A stretch of 64,000 bases of DNA from Prinia subflava (GCF_021018805.1 NC_086283.1:11669162-11733161), one strand, 5' to 3'. Counted from the stretch's first letter, positions 34,825-49,343 are shown. A program made the numbers and translations. Notes: generated from the letters alone by a model not told the origin.

Positions 34825-37800
34825 GTTGTCTAGAAAACTGGCTGCAGGACAAGAAGAAAAGACAAGTTCTAGGCTGTATATGAGGACTTGAAATGAAAGC
34901 TTTAAACTACCTCTACCAACCAAAATTTAAGAAAGTTATTTGAGATGAGCATTCACCACAGAGTGTGCTTCTGTAGCTTGAAATGGTCACCATGGCTGAG
35001 GCTCACTGACCTCGGTGATGTTAGATCAAAGGTACTGATGTTCAAGTTCTGCCACTGCCATGAGATATATTGTGCTTTTACTGTTATATATTGCACAGCA
35101 CAGCTTTTCTTCTATTGCATTACACAGGTCAAATCCTTGGTTATACCTTTGAGCTTTCTTCACCTCTACAGCACTCAGCACATATCTGCATTCACTGAAC
35201 CCCATAAAAATCAGTGGGATTTATGGTACTCCAGGCAGAACAGAAAATGGGCATACAATTTAACAAAGACTTAACAGAAATTGATATTCTTTCAAATTCA
35301 ACAGCATGTTCTGTCACTGAATTGCAAAAGCACTGCTCGGAAAACAAGGGCAAGAGCTCATTTCTGTAAAAGAAAAGTCTATAAACAAAGAGAAGAATGT
35401 GGTTTCAGATGAACAATGCTAAAATATATGGAGGTGATTATTTCTAAAAATATCAGAGTACGGAATCTCCACGGAACTGGTGGAGTACAGCTGGAGATGT
35501 CGGTGATAGGCTAGGAGCTGTATAAGCAACCTCCTTTCCCCAGCTCTACTCATAAATATCAGCTTTCAGTCCTTATGAAAGTTTTAAGCCTTAAAGACAA
35601 AAATGAGATTAGCAGGAAAAGCTTCAACAGGCAGTTCCTCACTCTCCTTTTGGTTCCCTGTAAGAAATTTTACCAAAGTGTCATTTACAAGCAGCTGTCT
35701 CCAACAGAGTAGCTGAAGAGCAGGTTTGAAGTTCTTTATTTACTGTTAAGTCTTTATAAATAATTGGTATTAGAATTATTTTGATTGCCCTTTACTCTAA
35801 AATTTTCCCAGATCTCCATCATGATAACTGATATATTGTGAAGCTGACAAAAAAAATTTCTTTTTTAGCTCCCTATGGAGAGATAGGGTGGGCAAACAGG
35901 CAGAAGGGATAGGGACAAGCAGCTACACTTCAAGGCTTGGATTGCAATCAACAACTGAGATGAGAGTGAGGCTGAACGACTCTGAAGCAGTGAAAGGCTG
36001 GAGGAAGCACTGGGCTCTTCTACCAGTCCCTGCCCTTAGGAGAACTGAAAAAGTCCAGTCTGGGGTCCTGGAAGCATGGGACCAGCTAGGGCACATCATG
36101 CCTCCAGGCTGCATATCCCTCCTCTCCTGTGCCAGCTCTGGTAGCACAGGACAGGCACGGATAGGCACTGGGAACAACAACTGGCAGACAGGCTTTGATT
36201 TTCTGCAGAGTAACATGAGACGATGCAATCTTATCCCCAGTAAAGTCAGAAAAAGCTGTAACTTGTTAGCTCTGGGACAAGTGGAGCTTTGCATGTAAGA
36301 ACATTGCATTTAGACAAGTGCTAGCCTTTTTAACATCATAGCCCTTCCACTCCTTGCACATTCCTTGCACAAGAGGTTTATTAATAATATTAGGGTGATA
36401 CACATGAAAGAGAATCATTCACCGTGCCAGAAGATGACTCCTATGAAACAAAAAACTCACACAGCTTGGCCTTTGCTTAGTACCTCTGTATCCCACTGAA
36501 ACCAAGTGGCTTCTTGATTAGCTCACCTCTTTCTAAAGCCAAACCAGACAACCAGTTACAAAACATATACAAACCATGGGCTTGTAACCCTTGTGCCCAG
36601 CATTAAGATACAAACTGGATTCATGACACAACTGGCTGTCAGTCCCATACTGTTTTCACCAACATTTGGCAAAATCAGAACTAAATGCATGAGTTCACTG
36701 AAGATGCATTGTGTGTATGTACTGTTATGTACTTGCAGCTGTACCTTAAGATGAAGTAGATGCTTAAAATAAGGGAAAAACAATGCACTGTTGTTTGCTT
36801 TTCTTAATAAGATTTGGCAGCCTGTGTATAACAAATTAATATCAACAGACGTTTGCTCCGTGGGTCACAGGATTAGGGATTACCTAAATTCTCTTTCAAT
36901 CACCAATTTTTGTCAGTATTACTTTGTTACCATTGAATGAGGAATGTTCAACTACTCATATTCCTGTCAAGGATTTTCAGACTTCAAGCTCATGAGGCAA
37001 CCAAGTGAACTTCTAGCTCACGAGTGTAATAATTTGCTCTGTACATCAGTTCCCCAGCTCTTTCTACAAGCTACCTGCAGTTTTAGCAGGGACCCTTCCC
37101 CAACAAGGAGTGTAAAGACAAAAGCTTCTTACACCTAGCACAAAAAAAGGCTTAATTACACATTTGATGGTGCCTGAATATGTTAAGTTTAGGCAGCTAA
37201 CTACCATCCTCATAATATATACAACCACAGATCATATGTTTTTCCAACAAGCACATAAGGCAGTGGTACACCAACACAATCTGTGGCCATCACTCATCAG
37301 CGATGGGATCATGAACAGCTTCTGTAAAACCTGCCATAAACAACAGCTTACACCCCTAGACCTGGTTGTACTCTCAGATATAATAAGACAGGCAGAAGTT
37401 GCTGAAGCGGAATCAAAAATCTGAAGTACCGTTGAAGCATTGCAGGTGGCTAATTATACATGTAGTTGGTTTTGGGAAAATTCAGGACAGACAGGCTGGC
37501 GTTCAAATTTACACATTCCAAGAGCTGGAATTAGGATTGCAGCCTAGTATTTTGCTTCTCATGCCCAGGGTCAAAACTAGTGCAAAATCATTGCAGTTCA
37601 GTGTCAAATATATTAAATCACATAAAAGTAAAATAGGAAGGAATAAGACACTTTCAATCAAGATCTTTTCCCTCTTCTAAAATGTAAAACTCTTCTCACT
37701 CTACTCTCTTGCTCCTTTCATGCCTTCATTTCCTGGCTGCTAGCTAAACTGATGGGCAGATCTTTTGCCTCTGAAGTTCAGGTGTCTCACCCAGCAGGTA

Positions 37801-40800
37801 ACTGTGGAGCATGTAAGAACTCTTCTCCTCCCACTCAGAGCTGAGTTTCAACAACGTCTCTTAACTTCTATGTCTGCTTGACTTCAGTGCAGAAAGGTGT
37901 TCCAGCAGTCCCTTCCACAAAAGGAAATATGTAGGAAGGAACTCACAAGAGCAGTGGGGAGAACTTTCAAGCTTGGCAACAAGTTCCTCCTGATTCCAGG
38001 TGTGAAAAGCACACTTTTGAATGGTGAACAGCTTGTTCATCTTGCATTTGCTGCTGTTCTGTAACAAGCACATATTGGTCATGCAGACCTGGCTCTGTCT
38101 AGGATTTAGAAGCCCTTCAGGTTTTGAAAGCTCTCCTAGAGCCCTGAAAGCAGGAGATTTGGAGCTATTTAAGCTTGGCTGCTTCTTTGCTGTAGCCTAT
38201 TCTGTTGCAGTCTGCTCATGGTCAGCCTCCTATCCCTGATGCACTGAGCACAGCTTGGGAGAACTGCAGAAAAACACTGGTATCAAAAATAAGGTTATTT
38301 TAGTCTGCTGAGAAACCTGACTGTATCAGGGAATTCATCAAAGCAGCTCAGCACCTGAAGTCCTTCATCAGACTGGTACAGACTCATCAAGTTCATCTGA
38401 GTTTCTCAGCTTCACTCTCTTTTTCCACTAAAATTCACCAGCATCTACAAAGCATCATCCACCACAAAGACTGGCAGTCAGCCACCAGGGCTTTGATGTC
38501 TCTTTGGAGTGTTACTCCTGGGAAATACCTTCCTCTCTTGGACTGGGACCACTGAAAACGGTGATGTGATGGCCTCTGTTAGGAATCTCTACCTGAGAAT
38601 GGGGACTGTGTGCAGCATGCTACTGCTTTATTTTTCCCACGTGTTAGCGCGCATCTCCCCCCATGCTTTGTGGTCCTTTACAGAAAGGAAGATCTACAAA
38701 GATCCTGAATCCAGGAGAAGGAAAACAATGAAAATAAAGTGCTGTAAAATGAAAGTCATTCTCATGATAATACAGGATAATGCTAATGTCTAATTTAAAC
38801 TCCTACCAACCTCCACTGTCAGCAAATATTCCTTCTTGGATACAGTCTTCCATCTAGCATCACTAAGATTTGCAACAAAATACTTTGTCATGTGGCAAAC
38901 CCTTTCATGGCATTTCAGGGAGTTCTGCTGTAATTTTTTAGATGTGTGAGAAGCAATCATAGATCCCCACTCCACAGTGACAATGAAGTAACTATGAGGA
39001 TGAATTCTAACTTGGTTTCAAGCAATGTTGTTGTTAGTTGGTTGGACAGGTCTGCAGGCAGTGGTACCTGACACACAAAAGTAAAATCACCTATTTAAGC
39101 TTTACATTGGCTCATGTAGGTGCAGAAAAAAAAAAAATCTGATCTAGAGAGCCAGTCTCTCAGTGAACATTCAGTCCTCAAACTCTCTGCCATAGCTGCC
39201 AATAAGTACTTCAGCCCCTGCCAACTGTAGCCATAGTTATGTGATTTGGACAGAAATTTCTCCACTAGAATCTGGATAAAGCCCAGTAACTCATTTCACA
39301 CTGGCCCATAGCCATTGAATGGTAATGACTTTTGGGCATTGCTCCGATTCAACAAGTCTGGTAATGTAGGAGGTGAAAAGCTCTTTATTCTGTTTCTCTG
39401 TATTCTGTGGTTTGAATTTTAAGCCATCCTGTTCTCAGAGGATGAAGAATTAGCAATAGTTATCTTAACAGATTGATTTCTGTGCCACAGCTGTGAGATT
39501 TATGTGCTGTCTATGCAGTGAAAAAGGCAAATCTCTCATAACCTTGCAGGGGTTTGTGAGGAGTAGAAGTCAGACTCCCCAAATGGATGCTAAGGACAAA
39601 AAAAAAGTATCAGAGTTTTGTGCCTCTTTCTACAGGGTATTTAAAGCCTCATAATGGTTCAATACCATCCATTCACATTTTACCAGTCTAATAACAACAT
39701 CTGGCCACAGTACCCTCTGACAGGGAGCAAAGCTTACTGCTTCAGAGAAGGCACACACCTAAGAAGCTCTACACGTCATGGAATAACTGTTTCAACTGCT
39801 CCTTTGGACTGGAAATTAAGGATATTCATTACAAAAATGTCTGAGCAGTAATTGAAAACAAACTAAAACCATGCAAACCTGAAAAGAAAGTCAGTCAACT
39901 TGATAAAATAGTTAAGATGGAAATTTTAAATCACAAGATGACTTTATCTATGCCCTGCACTAATCTACATAGTGTGCTTCTCCTCAACTCAGACTTTTAT
40001 TAAAATACAAAACTATCTTGCAACACCCTACTAGTTTCCTATGCCATATCATAAACCACAGCCTGATGACTTCCCACCAAGCCAGGGTTATAGCATCATA
40101 CAACATGATTGTTCTAGGAGAAAGGGAAGTAAGTAACTGCTAACTTGCTGCACTTTACAGTTACCAGATAAAAGAATTTCCATGGGATATTTTTTGGCAA
40201 ATAGTCAGCAATGAAAACACAGTACAGTTAAAAGACTTGAAATAAATTACACCTCTTAACTCAACCTGGTCTACTGTGTAAAATAGTCAAGAGGTAACAG
40301 TAAAACACTTTTTTATTGGTGATAATTATGTAAGAGAAAAGGAAAACTGGATCATGACAGTTTCCCTTTGCTGGATATTCAAGGCTACCATAAAACTCAA
40401 GGAAACCTCAGATGCTGAGACCCTCATATTTTTGATCCAAAACCACAGTAAACAACATTGGGCATTAATACACCAGAAAAAATGAAAACCAGCGTGCTTT
40501 GCTTTTCAGTGCGTGACTATATAGCACTAGTGAGCCCAAACTGAGATTGGTATCAACCTGTGTTTGAAAATAGTTGCACCTTGATATACATCCAGTGTAA
40601 TAAACTGACAGTACAAAAAAATGGAACTCTGTAGGGCTTAGGTATGATTTGCCCTACATTTCCCACCCATGCTGGATTTCCTGTACAACAAAACACAGAG
40701 AACCTACAAGCTGCTCCTTCTCATCTGTCTGTTTCAAAATCTGGGGTGGTTTTGTTTCTATTCATAATGCAAATAAGGTTTAAAATAAAATGTATTTCTA

Positions 40801-41564
40801 AACCACCTGTCAAGGCAGTTTTCTTAAAAATTGTTCCTGTCCATATCCATAGACTTGCCACTGAGTGCCAATATAGCTACAAGTATCAAGCACCACTTTA
40901 AACAATGTCCTTCTTCTTCAGAATTATTAGCTAAAAAGTTTAGCATGTAGTGTAACAAACTGTGACAAAGCCACTGAGAACAGACCCTCCACACTAATAC
41001 CAATTCCATATTGCTCACAACTTACAAACACAATGGCTTCTTTGGTAACACAGCCCATGGAAAATGCACATGAAATTTGCCATTTTCCTCTCATTTCCGA
41101 TGCCCACAGTTAATGTTTGACATATTTTTCATATGGAAGAAAACGGGAACTGGTTGGCAAAGAAAGACAACTTCAAAATTTCCAAAGGTAAGTGCACACA
41201 AAGTGTTTTATCCCGTCAGCTTGGACTCAGTAAAGTCTATTCCGATCTGCTGTAATTCCCCATTAATAAATACTCCCAAGCTGCGTCAAACACCTTGCCT
41301 AATTCTACAGTCCTTTAGTTCAATGTGTAAATGCTCCATGACAAAATTAAAGCTTTTAAAATGTAAGCTAGTCTTTAATATTTGCAAAGACGAACAAGCA
41401 GGTGGTTCACATAATTCTCATTAAGATACCACCACAATTTTTAATCCCTTTTCAAGAGCTCTATTTTATACAGCAAAGGTAAATGTGTTGGAGCTATCAA
41501 TCTCGAACAATTAAATGCAAATACTTCATAATTACTAAGGTGAGATCCAAAGTCCAATGTGAGA

Positions 41565-42162
41565 ATGACTGATTCTTCTGGACACAGAGAAAACAGAGAT
41601 ATTGAAGGCCGCCTTTGCATCTGTCTTCAATGTCAACACCATCCCCCAGGAATCTCTGACCCAGAAAGAATGCTTTAAGGAGGACATTCCCCTTGTCAAG
41701 GAGGGTTGGATTAGAGAACACTTAGACAAATTTGATATCCCCAAGTCCACAGGCCCCAACCAGATGCACCTATGAGTGGTGAGAGAACTGGCACACACCA
41801 GAATGGGTTTATCCATGATCATCTTTGAAAGGTTGTGGCAATCCACAGAGGTGCATGAGAACTGGAAGAAAGCAGACATCACCCCAGTTCTCAAAGAGGG
41901 TGGGTGGGAGCCAGGGACCTACTGGCTGATCAGCCTGACTTTAACGCCTGAGATCACCTCACTTGAGCTTGGCCCTGTGTGGGCCATTCACTCAAGAGTT
42001 GGGCTTGTTGATCCTTGAGGATCCCTTCCAAGTCACAATATTCTGTGAAAGGAGAATGATGGAGCACCTCATTCTGGAGGCCACCTCTGTCAAAATGAAT
42101 GGCAAAAAAGTGATCAGGAGTAGTCGACACAGAATCACGAAGGTTAAATTATGCTCAAAACA
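41565..42162 (+). mobile_element. CR1-type LINE fragment (degenerate reverse transcriptase), interrupted
   Basis: Plus-strand frame from 41584 reads TEKTEILKAAFASVFNVN, then WIREHLDKFDIPKSTGP. After one in-frame TGA at about 41774 it continues VRELAHTRMGLSMIIFERLW, NWKKADITPVLKEG and WLISLT (ending 41940). This matches the conserved CR1 reverse-transcriptase region (RELA, SIIFE, W-K-A-ITP, SLT blocks). The frame stays open for about 355 bp apart from the one stop. Homology resumes at about 42050 in another frame with RMMEHLILEA, KKVIRSS and HRITK, the next CR1 blocks. The gap between the two parts holds a second CR1 piece. The element is 5'-truncated, lacks its own 3' end and is non-functional. 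Confidence 0.82.
41941..42049 (+). mobile_element. CR1 3'-end fragment nested inside the CR1 reverse-transcriptase fragment
   Basis: The stretch ends with GAGTTGGGCTTGTTGATCCT, TGAGGATCCCTTCCAAGTCA and ATATTCTGTGA. This is the typical avian CR1 3' terminus (GATCCTTG-GG-CCCTTCCAA followed by ATTCTATG-like repeats). It sits exactly where the host CR1 should pass from SLT to the PGKIMEQ block. The left boundary is approximate. Confidence 0.72.
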
Positions 42163-44998
42163 GAGGATAGAAATTAGGGCACAAATATGTTAGAAAAGGC
42201 AATTTGGATACTAACAAACAGCAGTCTGTGTCACACTCTACATTTAAAAAAAATTTTAAAAATATAGGAAGATCATTGTTAACATCCTACAGTAGCTATT
42301 TCTGTTTCTAAGCTGAAAATCACCACATATACTTGCAGTTCCAAGCAGCAAACACCAAATGTGATCATTAGATTATGCAAATATCACAAGTGATCTTGAA
42401 AACTCTACTGAACAGCAGCAACAGGGGAAAGAATACCCAGATGGGAAGCAATGCAATGTGATACCATTGCTACTAATCCGTGCTTTGCTATCTGATCTTC
42501 AGGAAAGCAGCAAAGATTGCACAGGGCAAGCTTCAGATTTTTACCTATCATCATTTCAGATGAGATTGAGATTGAGGCATTCAGACAATGGAATTTAAAA
42601 GAAACAGCAAAAGGCAGGTTTGACCTCATGGCTCTCTTAGATACGTTTAATAAATCACTGTCACTTCTGTCGCCTTTCCAAAAGAGAAGAAACACAAGAG
42701 CACCATGTGACAAAAATAGTGCCTGGAAGATAAAAATACCAGATAGCCATTCTCACCTCAGGATCAAAGACTGCACCTGGATACTAAAATATAATTAGCA
42801 TGTGCACATGCCATGCTTGCAGAAACCAGTGCCAATACTATTCAGAGGTGCCAGTGCCCTTCTGACTGACTGGGCTTGCCTGTTTAGGAGTAAATGTGAC
42901 ATAACCCCAGCTCAGCCTAAAGAGCAACCTTCATAAGTTAGCAACTCAGTTTTCTAATTTCTGCTGCATTGGTGTCATTCTCTTTTTACCTTCCTGTAAG
43001 AATGAATTAGACACTGTAGATATTAATAAAGCCAAAACTGTAATATAGCTGTTATGGTATAAGCATGGTATATTTTTAATGGTTTTTGTTGGGGTTTTTT
43101 TGTTTTGTTTTTTTTTTTCCAAATTCTGTGGCCATATATATATGGCTTCCTTTAAACTCGGTTTATTGATTAACTTATCATGCTTCCCAAATCATGGGGA
43201 TGATGATGCTTCCTACCAATTCCCCTTCCAACTTTTCCTCAAGTGCCTGTTTATCTTCCAGAAGGACAGATTCTTTGGTGTCTAAAAAAATAACCAGTAT
43301 TTTGATAATTTTTCATGGATTAATGCCATTTGCTTCCCAAAATCCTACTTGTTTATGACACTCTCAGCAACTAACTGTTGCTGAATGAAGTGCTCAAGAA
43401 CCTCCAAGAACTTTTCTGCCTGGAGGCCAATGCCACCCTGACAGGTCACCAGGCCAAGCAGAGTTTTAAGCAACTGAACAAGTGACAATACAAATTTCTG
43501 CCCTGCCAAGCTGCCAAGGCAGGGACTGCATTGAACTGACAGTGCTGCTACTGTTGGCCTTGCCCCACACACTGCGCAGGCATTTGAACTGCATGTGTGG
43601 AAACCACAGTGATGAAGAAGATCTTTGTGTTCATGAATGAGGGCTGAGGCACAAACCTTATCTTCTGCAAACACCTTCGAATGCAACAGAAAGTGTCATT
43701 GACTTACTCCCTTTGACAGAAAACAAACAAATCCATTTAGAGGGGGAGGAAAGCACCTCTGCTGCAAACCAAAATTAATTGCATGTGTGGAACAACAATA
43801 ATGAATTTTGACCGTAGACATAAGCGCTGCGGTTTTCCAGAAGTGTTTGAGCAGCCTATAAGCATTTCCCTCTCTGAATGCTCCAGAGCTCATGTCTGGG
43901 CAGGAAGGGGGGTGTGTGCCACCCATGCCAGTAACACTGCCACCAACCCATCAACCAGTGCCCACCAACAGGCTTCCATGCTCATCCACCCACTCGGGCC
44001 TCTGCAAGAGGAGGAACCAGCCCTCAGCCCCACTGTGTTTGCTTGGTTTGTTTTTCTCACAATGTCATACAGATGTATCTTCACAACTACACTTCATACA
44101 CAAACTCAGAACCAAAGAAATGTGCACCCTTGGAGAGCTTTTCCCATGTGCTTTTCTCCTTGATCAGAAGTTTTCAAGAGGTGCATGACCACCTTTTGTT
44201 TCATCCTCTACAATCCTCATCAAATGTAGAGTTTTTTTCAGTATTCAGCCAGATATGAACAGCAATGAGCACGAGAAAAAGCATATTTGCTTTTATTGTT
44301 TGGCTGTTTTTCCAATTAACTAGTATTTCAAATGTATAGAACAGATGCATCATTTTAATAAGCATTACTGACATACACAAGCACTATGCATCAGAAAAGT
44401 TAGATAGAAGCGTAACTATCATTAAGGTTAAAACCAGTCCTAACACTGAAATTCATGCCCACAATGCAAACCTGGGACCAAAATTACCCTATTACTGCCA
44501 AAATATCTATTTTTACATTAATTTTAAATCCAAAGGTTAATATAAAGGAGAAAAAGTGAAATATCATTTTAAGATCAGGCTGATTTCCAAGTACTAGTTC
44601 TCCTGAAAATCTCTTCCTCAATCCTCACCAAAAAGTAAAACCGGAAATCTTTTGTTTTATCTGCAGTATTTTCTCTGTAAATCTACACCTTTCTCCTTAA
44701 ATCTAAACCCAAATGCACCTCAAAGCTTGCATTGGCCTCCCAACACTGTACAAACTGAGCCCCAGTCCAAGTGAATGAATAGGAAATCTGCAGAGTGAGA
44801 GTGTGTGTGTCCCTGCAGGACCCAAAGCTGCAAACACAAGACCCTGTGCACCACAAGCAGCTGGCTCCCCGCTGCCTCACATCTTGCCAGCACATCAGCA
44901 ACACCACTTTTTCTTCAGCCTCTCTAAGAACCCACTGAACTTCACCTGTTTACTTTTTTTTGCCCCCAGTCTCTTAAGTGTTCTGCTCAAACCAGGCT

Positions 44999-45076
44999 TA
45001 AGGAAAAAAAAAAAATTAAAAGAAAATAAAAGAAAGAAAAAATAAGAAAAAGGGAAAGATGGGGGTGGGGGGGAGC
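44999..45076. repeat. A-rich tract followed by a G-run
   Basis: A-runs with scattered G and T (45001-45059) pass into GGGGGTGGGGGGGAG (45061-45075). Low complexity. Confidence 0.8.
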
Positions 45077-45828
45077 ACAAATGCTTTGTGAGCTGAAAAG
45101 CCAAAGCCTTCCACTTACACGGAGTTTCCGTGCTCACTACATGGCTGCCAGATTCCCCGAGGATGAGAGTCATGTGAGGAAGCAGAGGGTGGCTCTGCTA
45201 AGCAAACACAGCACCGTAGGCCAGGCTAATCCTGCACCTGTGGCATGTTATTCAGCAGTAAAGAAATGTAGTCCAGACTGCCTCTGCTTAATACGGCTCA
45301 GCTGTTTCCCTCTGTGCTCGCTTTGATTGTAAGCTGGCAAACAATTATTATTTCAGCCAGGCGCAAAGGAGCATGCAGGCTACACGGGATGTGACAGTAA
45401 AAAGGTGAAAGAAAAAGAAAATCCTGGAATTACAAATAAAACAAAGATCCTGAGCAATGCAGAATTTCTAACTCTTTCCAGATGGTTGGCAACGCCTTCC
45501 AAGGTCAGTATATAAAATGCACACTGAAGTTGGAGCCTTCTGCTCCTCACCTCTCTTTAAAGTGTGACTACTTGTGATACAGGATACAATACAATGGCCT
45601 GGCCCTCATTTACCCAATTCAATAAGTGTTTGCCGATGAGAGCAATCACAAGAAGGTTTCAATGGGGTTTTAGGCTTCTTATGGTACAGAAAAATGCCAT
45701 CTGAGAATAGACTATTAAAAGAAATGGCATGCAACCAGCAATTTGGGATTTTTTTTTTTCTGAGAAAGAGCCAGCAAAGAGGTTGTGAAGTTGCTACTAG
45801 GATACATAGGCTTTATCACAGCACACCA

Positions 45829-45965
45829 CAAAGAAACACAGGAAACCCCACAAAAGCAAAACCACAAAAAAAAAAACTAAACCAAAAAACCCCCAAAACT
45901 ACACCCAAACAAACAAAAATAAACAGAAAAAAAACCAAACCCAAAACCAACCAACCAAACAAAAA
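45829..45965. repeat. A/C-rich low-complexity tract
   Basis: CAAAA and CCAAA-type units on the plus strand, with the same orientation as the tracts at 17536 and 34029. No coding content. Confidence 0.88.
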
Positions 45966-46892
45966 AGGACAGGAAACTTGATAAACTGCATCAAACAGCA
46001 TCAAAATTTGCTCCCATAATGGAAAAGCAGCAAGAATTTCATTTCAAGATAGAGTACATAACCATTGAGAGCATTTTATGAACCTGATATTTACTCTGCA
46101 AGTTGACTGACCACTGTTAAAAATTCCCTGTAATTGTGATCCACATGTATTTATATAAAACAAACCAATATAATTTCCAAACAAAACCACGCAGATTAGA
46201 TTATTATTTCAGATATTTGAAATAATTTAGTTACCTTAATCTGGTAATCAGGATTTATTCCAGATAATATGGTTGTAATATACCACACCTCCTTCATATA
46301 ACATCTATCATTTCTGTGGTAGGATGTGGTAGGATGTAACTGTGTAACAGAGGATATATGTATGTAACATGTATATATGTAAGAGAGCATTACTGGTGAC
46401 CAACAGGTGCTGTTACTAATGTTTCTCTCTGATTTTAAGCTATAAGCATCAGACATTGCAGTCACAACACACAGCATTTACACTGAAATGCTCTTCTCTA
46501 CAGAATGATACTTCAGTTTCTGCTCCATCATTCCCTAATCAAACTGCACGTTTGGAAACTGGTGATGAAACAAAGAGATATCTGCATACTCAGAACTACA
46601 TATCAGATTTCTTGGTGGAAGGTTTATTGCAGCTGCTGTTTATCAATGGGATTATTTCCAAAGAAATAGGAGCTTTATTCCTATGAGAAAATGCTCATAA
46701 CTGATCTGGAAACTATATGAACTTTCAACTGGTTTCTTACAGAAGAGCTAACTCTTCAAGATGCTGACTGAAACAAGTAGGATATCTAGATATTTGATTA
46801 GATCACAGACCAAAAAGTAAGAAACAAGACTTTATACAACATAACATCAAAATAAAAAAGCTGCCTCCAATTTCCTTTTTCAAAAAATCTGC

Positions 46893-46909
46893 TTTTTTTT
46901 TTTTTTTTT
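46893..46909. repeat. poly-T run
   Basis: Seventeen uninterrupted T residues in upstream sequence; no associated element seen. Confidence 0.85.
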
Positions 46910-49324
46910 AAATATTTAATTCCTTTATCAGAGCCTTACATTCTTTTTCAAAGTTACTTGATACTAGCAGAGGCAATGGCTAAATTTTTCCTTCTCCATA
47001 CTCTGGTCTGTTCCTGATTCATCTCTAGTTTAGAGAACTTCCTGTAACTCTATCAAGACCACATGTACCAAGTGAAAGATGGATGGTGCCTAAATTTCTG
47101 CCAACACAATGCTGAATCATGGTCCTGCTAGAAACTGCCTGGTCCTCCTGGCAGCAATCATATTCTTCTCTTTAACCCTCTGAGGGCATCCTACTCATTC
47201 TGCCTTGTGTCTCCTGGAGCTCATTCATGGCAATGTCCAACAAAATCATCTTCAGATGTGTAAGCAGTGTTTTGAATTTGCTTTCTTTGTACATTGTGGC
47301 CTTTGCAGTGCATGTGGTGTTACCCAGACTGTGCTCTGTACCAGCCTGCTGTTCTGCCAACCCAAAGCTCAAAACTTACTTCTAAGGTAATGTGAAAACT
47401 CAGAGAAACAATGAAAAGCATGGAACCTGGAGCATAAACAAGACTGATATAAGTGTCTTTAAGTACGAACAGCTTTCATATACAGTTCTTTTTACAACCA
47501 GTCACACACCTAAATGTTTACATTTAATTAACTCTCCAAACAGTGGCCTAGATGGCTGTGGAGACATAGGAATTAGGGACATAGACTGTTTTGTATATCG
47601 CTGGCTGAACTTCACCTAAACCCAGCAAAAGCTTCCTGCTAGATTGCCTGTTTGAAATGATAACACTGTGGTGGCTGAAATACTTCAAGGGTGATATCCA
47701 CCTCACAACACTTATATCTGCCATTTCCAACAAGTACTCTTCTTCCAAGTTAAAAAACTCAGAAAAGAGCCATATTGAGAAGCTGACGGAAGGAAGAGGA
47801 ATACTAACCCTAAGCACTGTGAGACATTGCTACTCCCCATATTATTTAAATGTGATGGATCAGCAAGGAACTTTTGTTCCAAAGGTAATATTAACAGAAC
47901 ATTACTGATGAGTGGTAAATCTCCTTCGTATTTCTTTCTTTTCTCTCTTCCCAGAGCATGCACTTACCCCTACTGCAGAGGAATGCCTACCACTCTCCAT
48001 TCACAACTAAGCCAAAGGTCAGGAAAATAGAAAAAAATCATCTTTCTTTCATTAACTAATTTAAATGTCATATTAAAAGGCCTAGAACAAAATACAGTAA
48101 TTGCCAGCTGCCTAATTATTTTCTCATCCTCTTCCAGGCCCCAACACAATGCCTTTGTTAGGCTGCCTGCCAGTGACGTTTGGAACATCAAAATGTACCA
48201 AATTATTGCAAAGACTTGGTGTTGTAAAATGTGCTCTGATGGGCAAAACTGAAGCAAATATAAGTGCAATCTCATATTATTCACCTTAAATGACAAGAGA
48301 GGTGAGAATACTGTTTGCTGTCAACACCCCCTCAGGTTTGTATCCATATTCCTAGAACAGTTCAGTAATAGGACGTTGGAGGTTAGAGGTGGCCAAGGAC
48401 AAATTTTGGTCCCAATTAACACTACTGAGGCATGAAAGCCTTGTCTAGCAGGCGCCATCACATACAAACTATCCTCCCACTGCACAGGGCCCTTGCTCTC
48501 TGCAGGGTTCAGTGTCTCCTGGCTTGCTCAACAGTGTAAGCATAGAGATCATTAGTTATGACTAGTAGAGTCTAGGAGATAATGTTGACTCTCATTTCAG
48601 GAACTATTAAGCTATAAACACTGCGCTGAAAGCCATTTATCTGCATTTTAAGATAAACAGAGAAGCTATTCAATTAAGTAGACTTCAAGAAATAAGCTAC
48701 AGATGCCAAATCGAACAACTTTTAAACTCCCAAAGACAAAATCCGTGCATTTAATAAGCACAACTTTACACCACAAAATTACTCACACGGAAGTTCATAA
48801 GCAGCATAGCTTAACCACCCCACCATGTCTGATAAAAAAAATACAAATCAAAGTGTAACTACAAAACAGTTTAACCCAAGCAATGTAAATTACACACTTA
48901 CAATTTGCAAGTTGCTACCGCAGCTACCAGTCATGATGTACAAGGTTATGAAGTGGCAATTTTCATACAGCAGTATTTATATTTTATCTCCACATCGCTA
49001 CAATTTGAAAATGAAATGCTATTCCAGACCTCCACAAATGAGATAAATGCCTAAGCTGTCATGTTCGAATCTGCACTTGCTAAAGGAGAACATTCTTCCT
49101 GAGATAAGCAAAAGAGTATGAAATTAATTTCTCAAGTCTTGCCAACTAACCAGATTTTTAAACTGAATATTATTCATCTATTTGGACATATCACTATGAG
49201 ATCTTTAAGACACTAGCTTAAGAAAAACCCAACAAAACCAACCTCAAACCACTAAAAAGCATCCCTACAAAATAGTTTACAGGATCCTTTAAAAAGATGT
49301 AAAATAAAAGGCATTCTAAGATTT

Positions 49325-49343
49325 AAAAAAAAAAAAAAAAAAA
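49325..49343. repeat. poly-A run
   Basis: Nineteen A residues followed by GGA and a T8 run. No recognisable retrocopy precedes it. Confidence 0.85.

Noticed and set aside
35888..36298. 136-codon plus-strand ORF and 128-codon antisense ORF
   Set aside because: No recognisable domain, no splice context, and overlapping open frames on both strands in a mildly GC-rich patch.
43345..43686. 113-codon minus-strand ORF (and a broken plus-strand reading) considered as a processed pseudogene
   Set aside because: Neither strand gives a family I recognise, no poly-A tail or target duplication is visible, and the plus reading has several stops. A protein search would decide.
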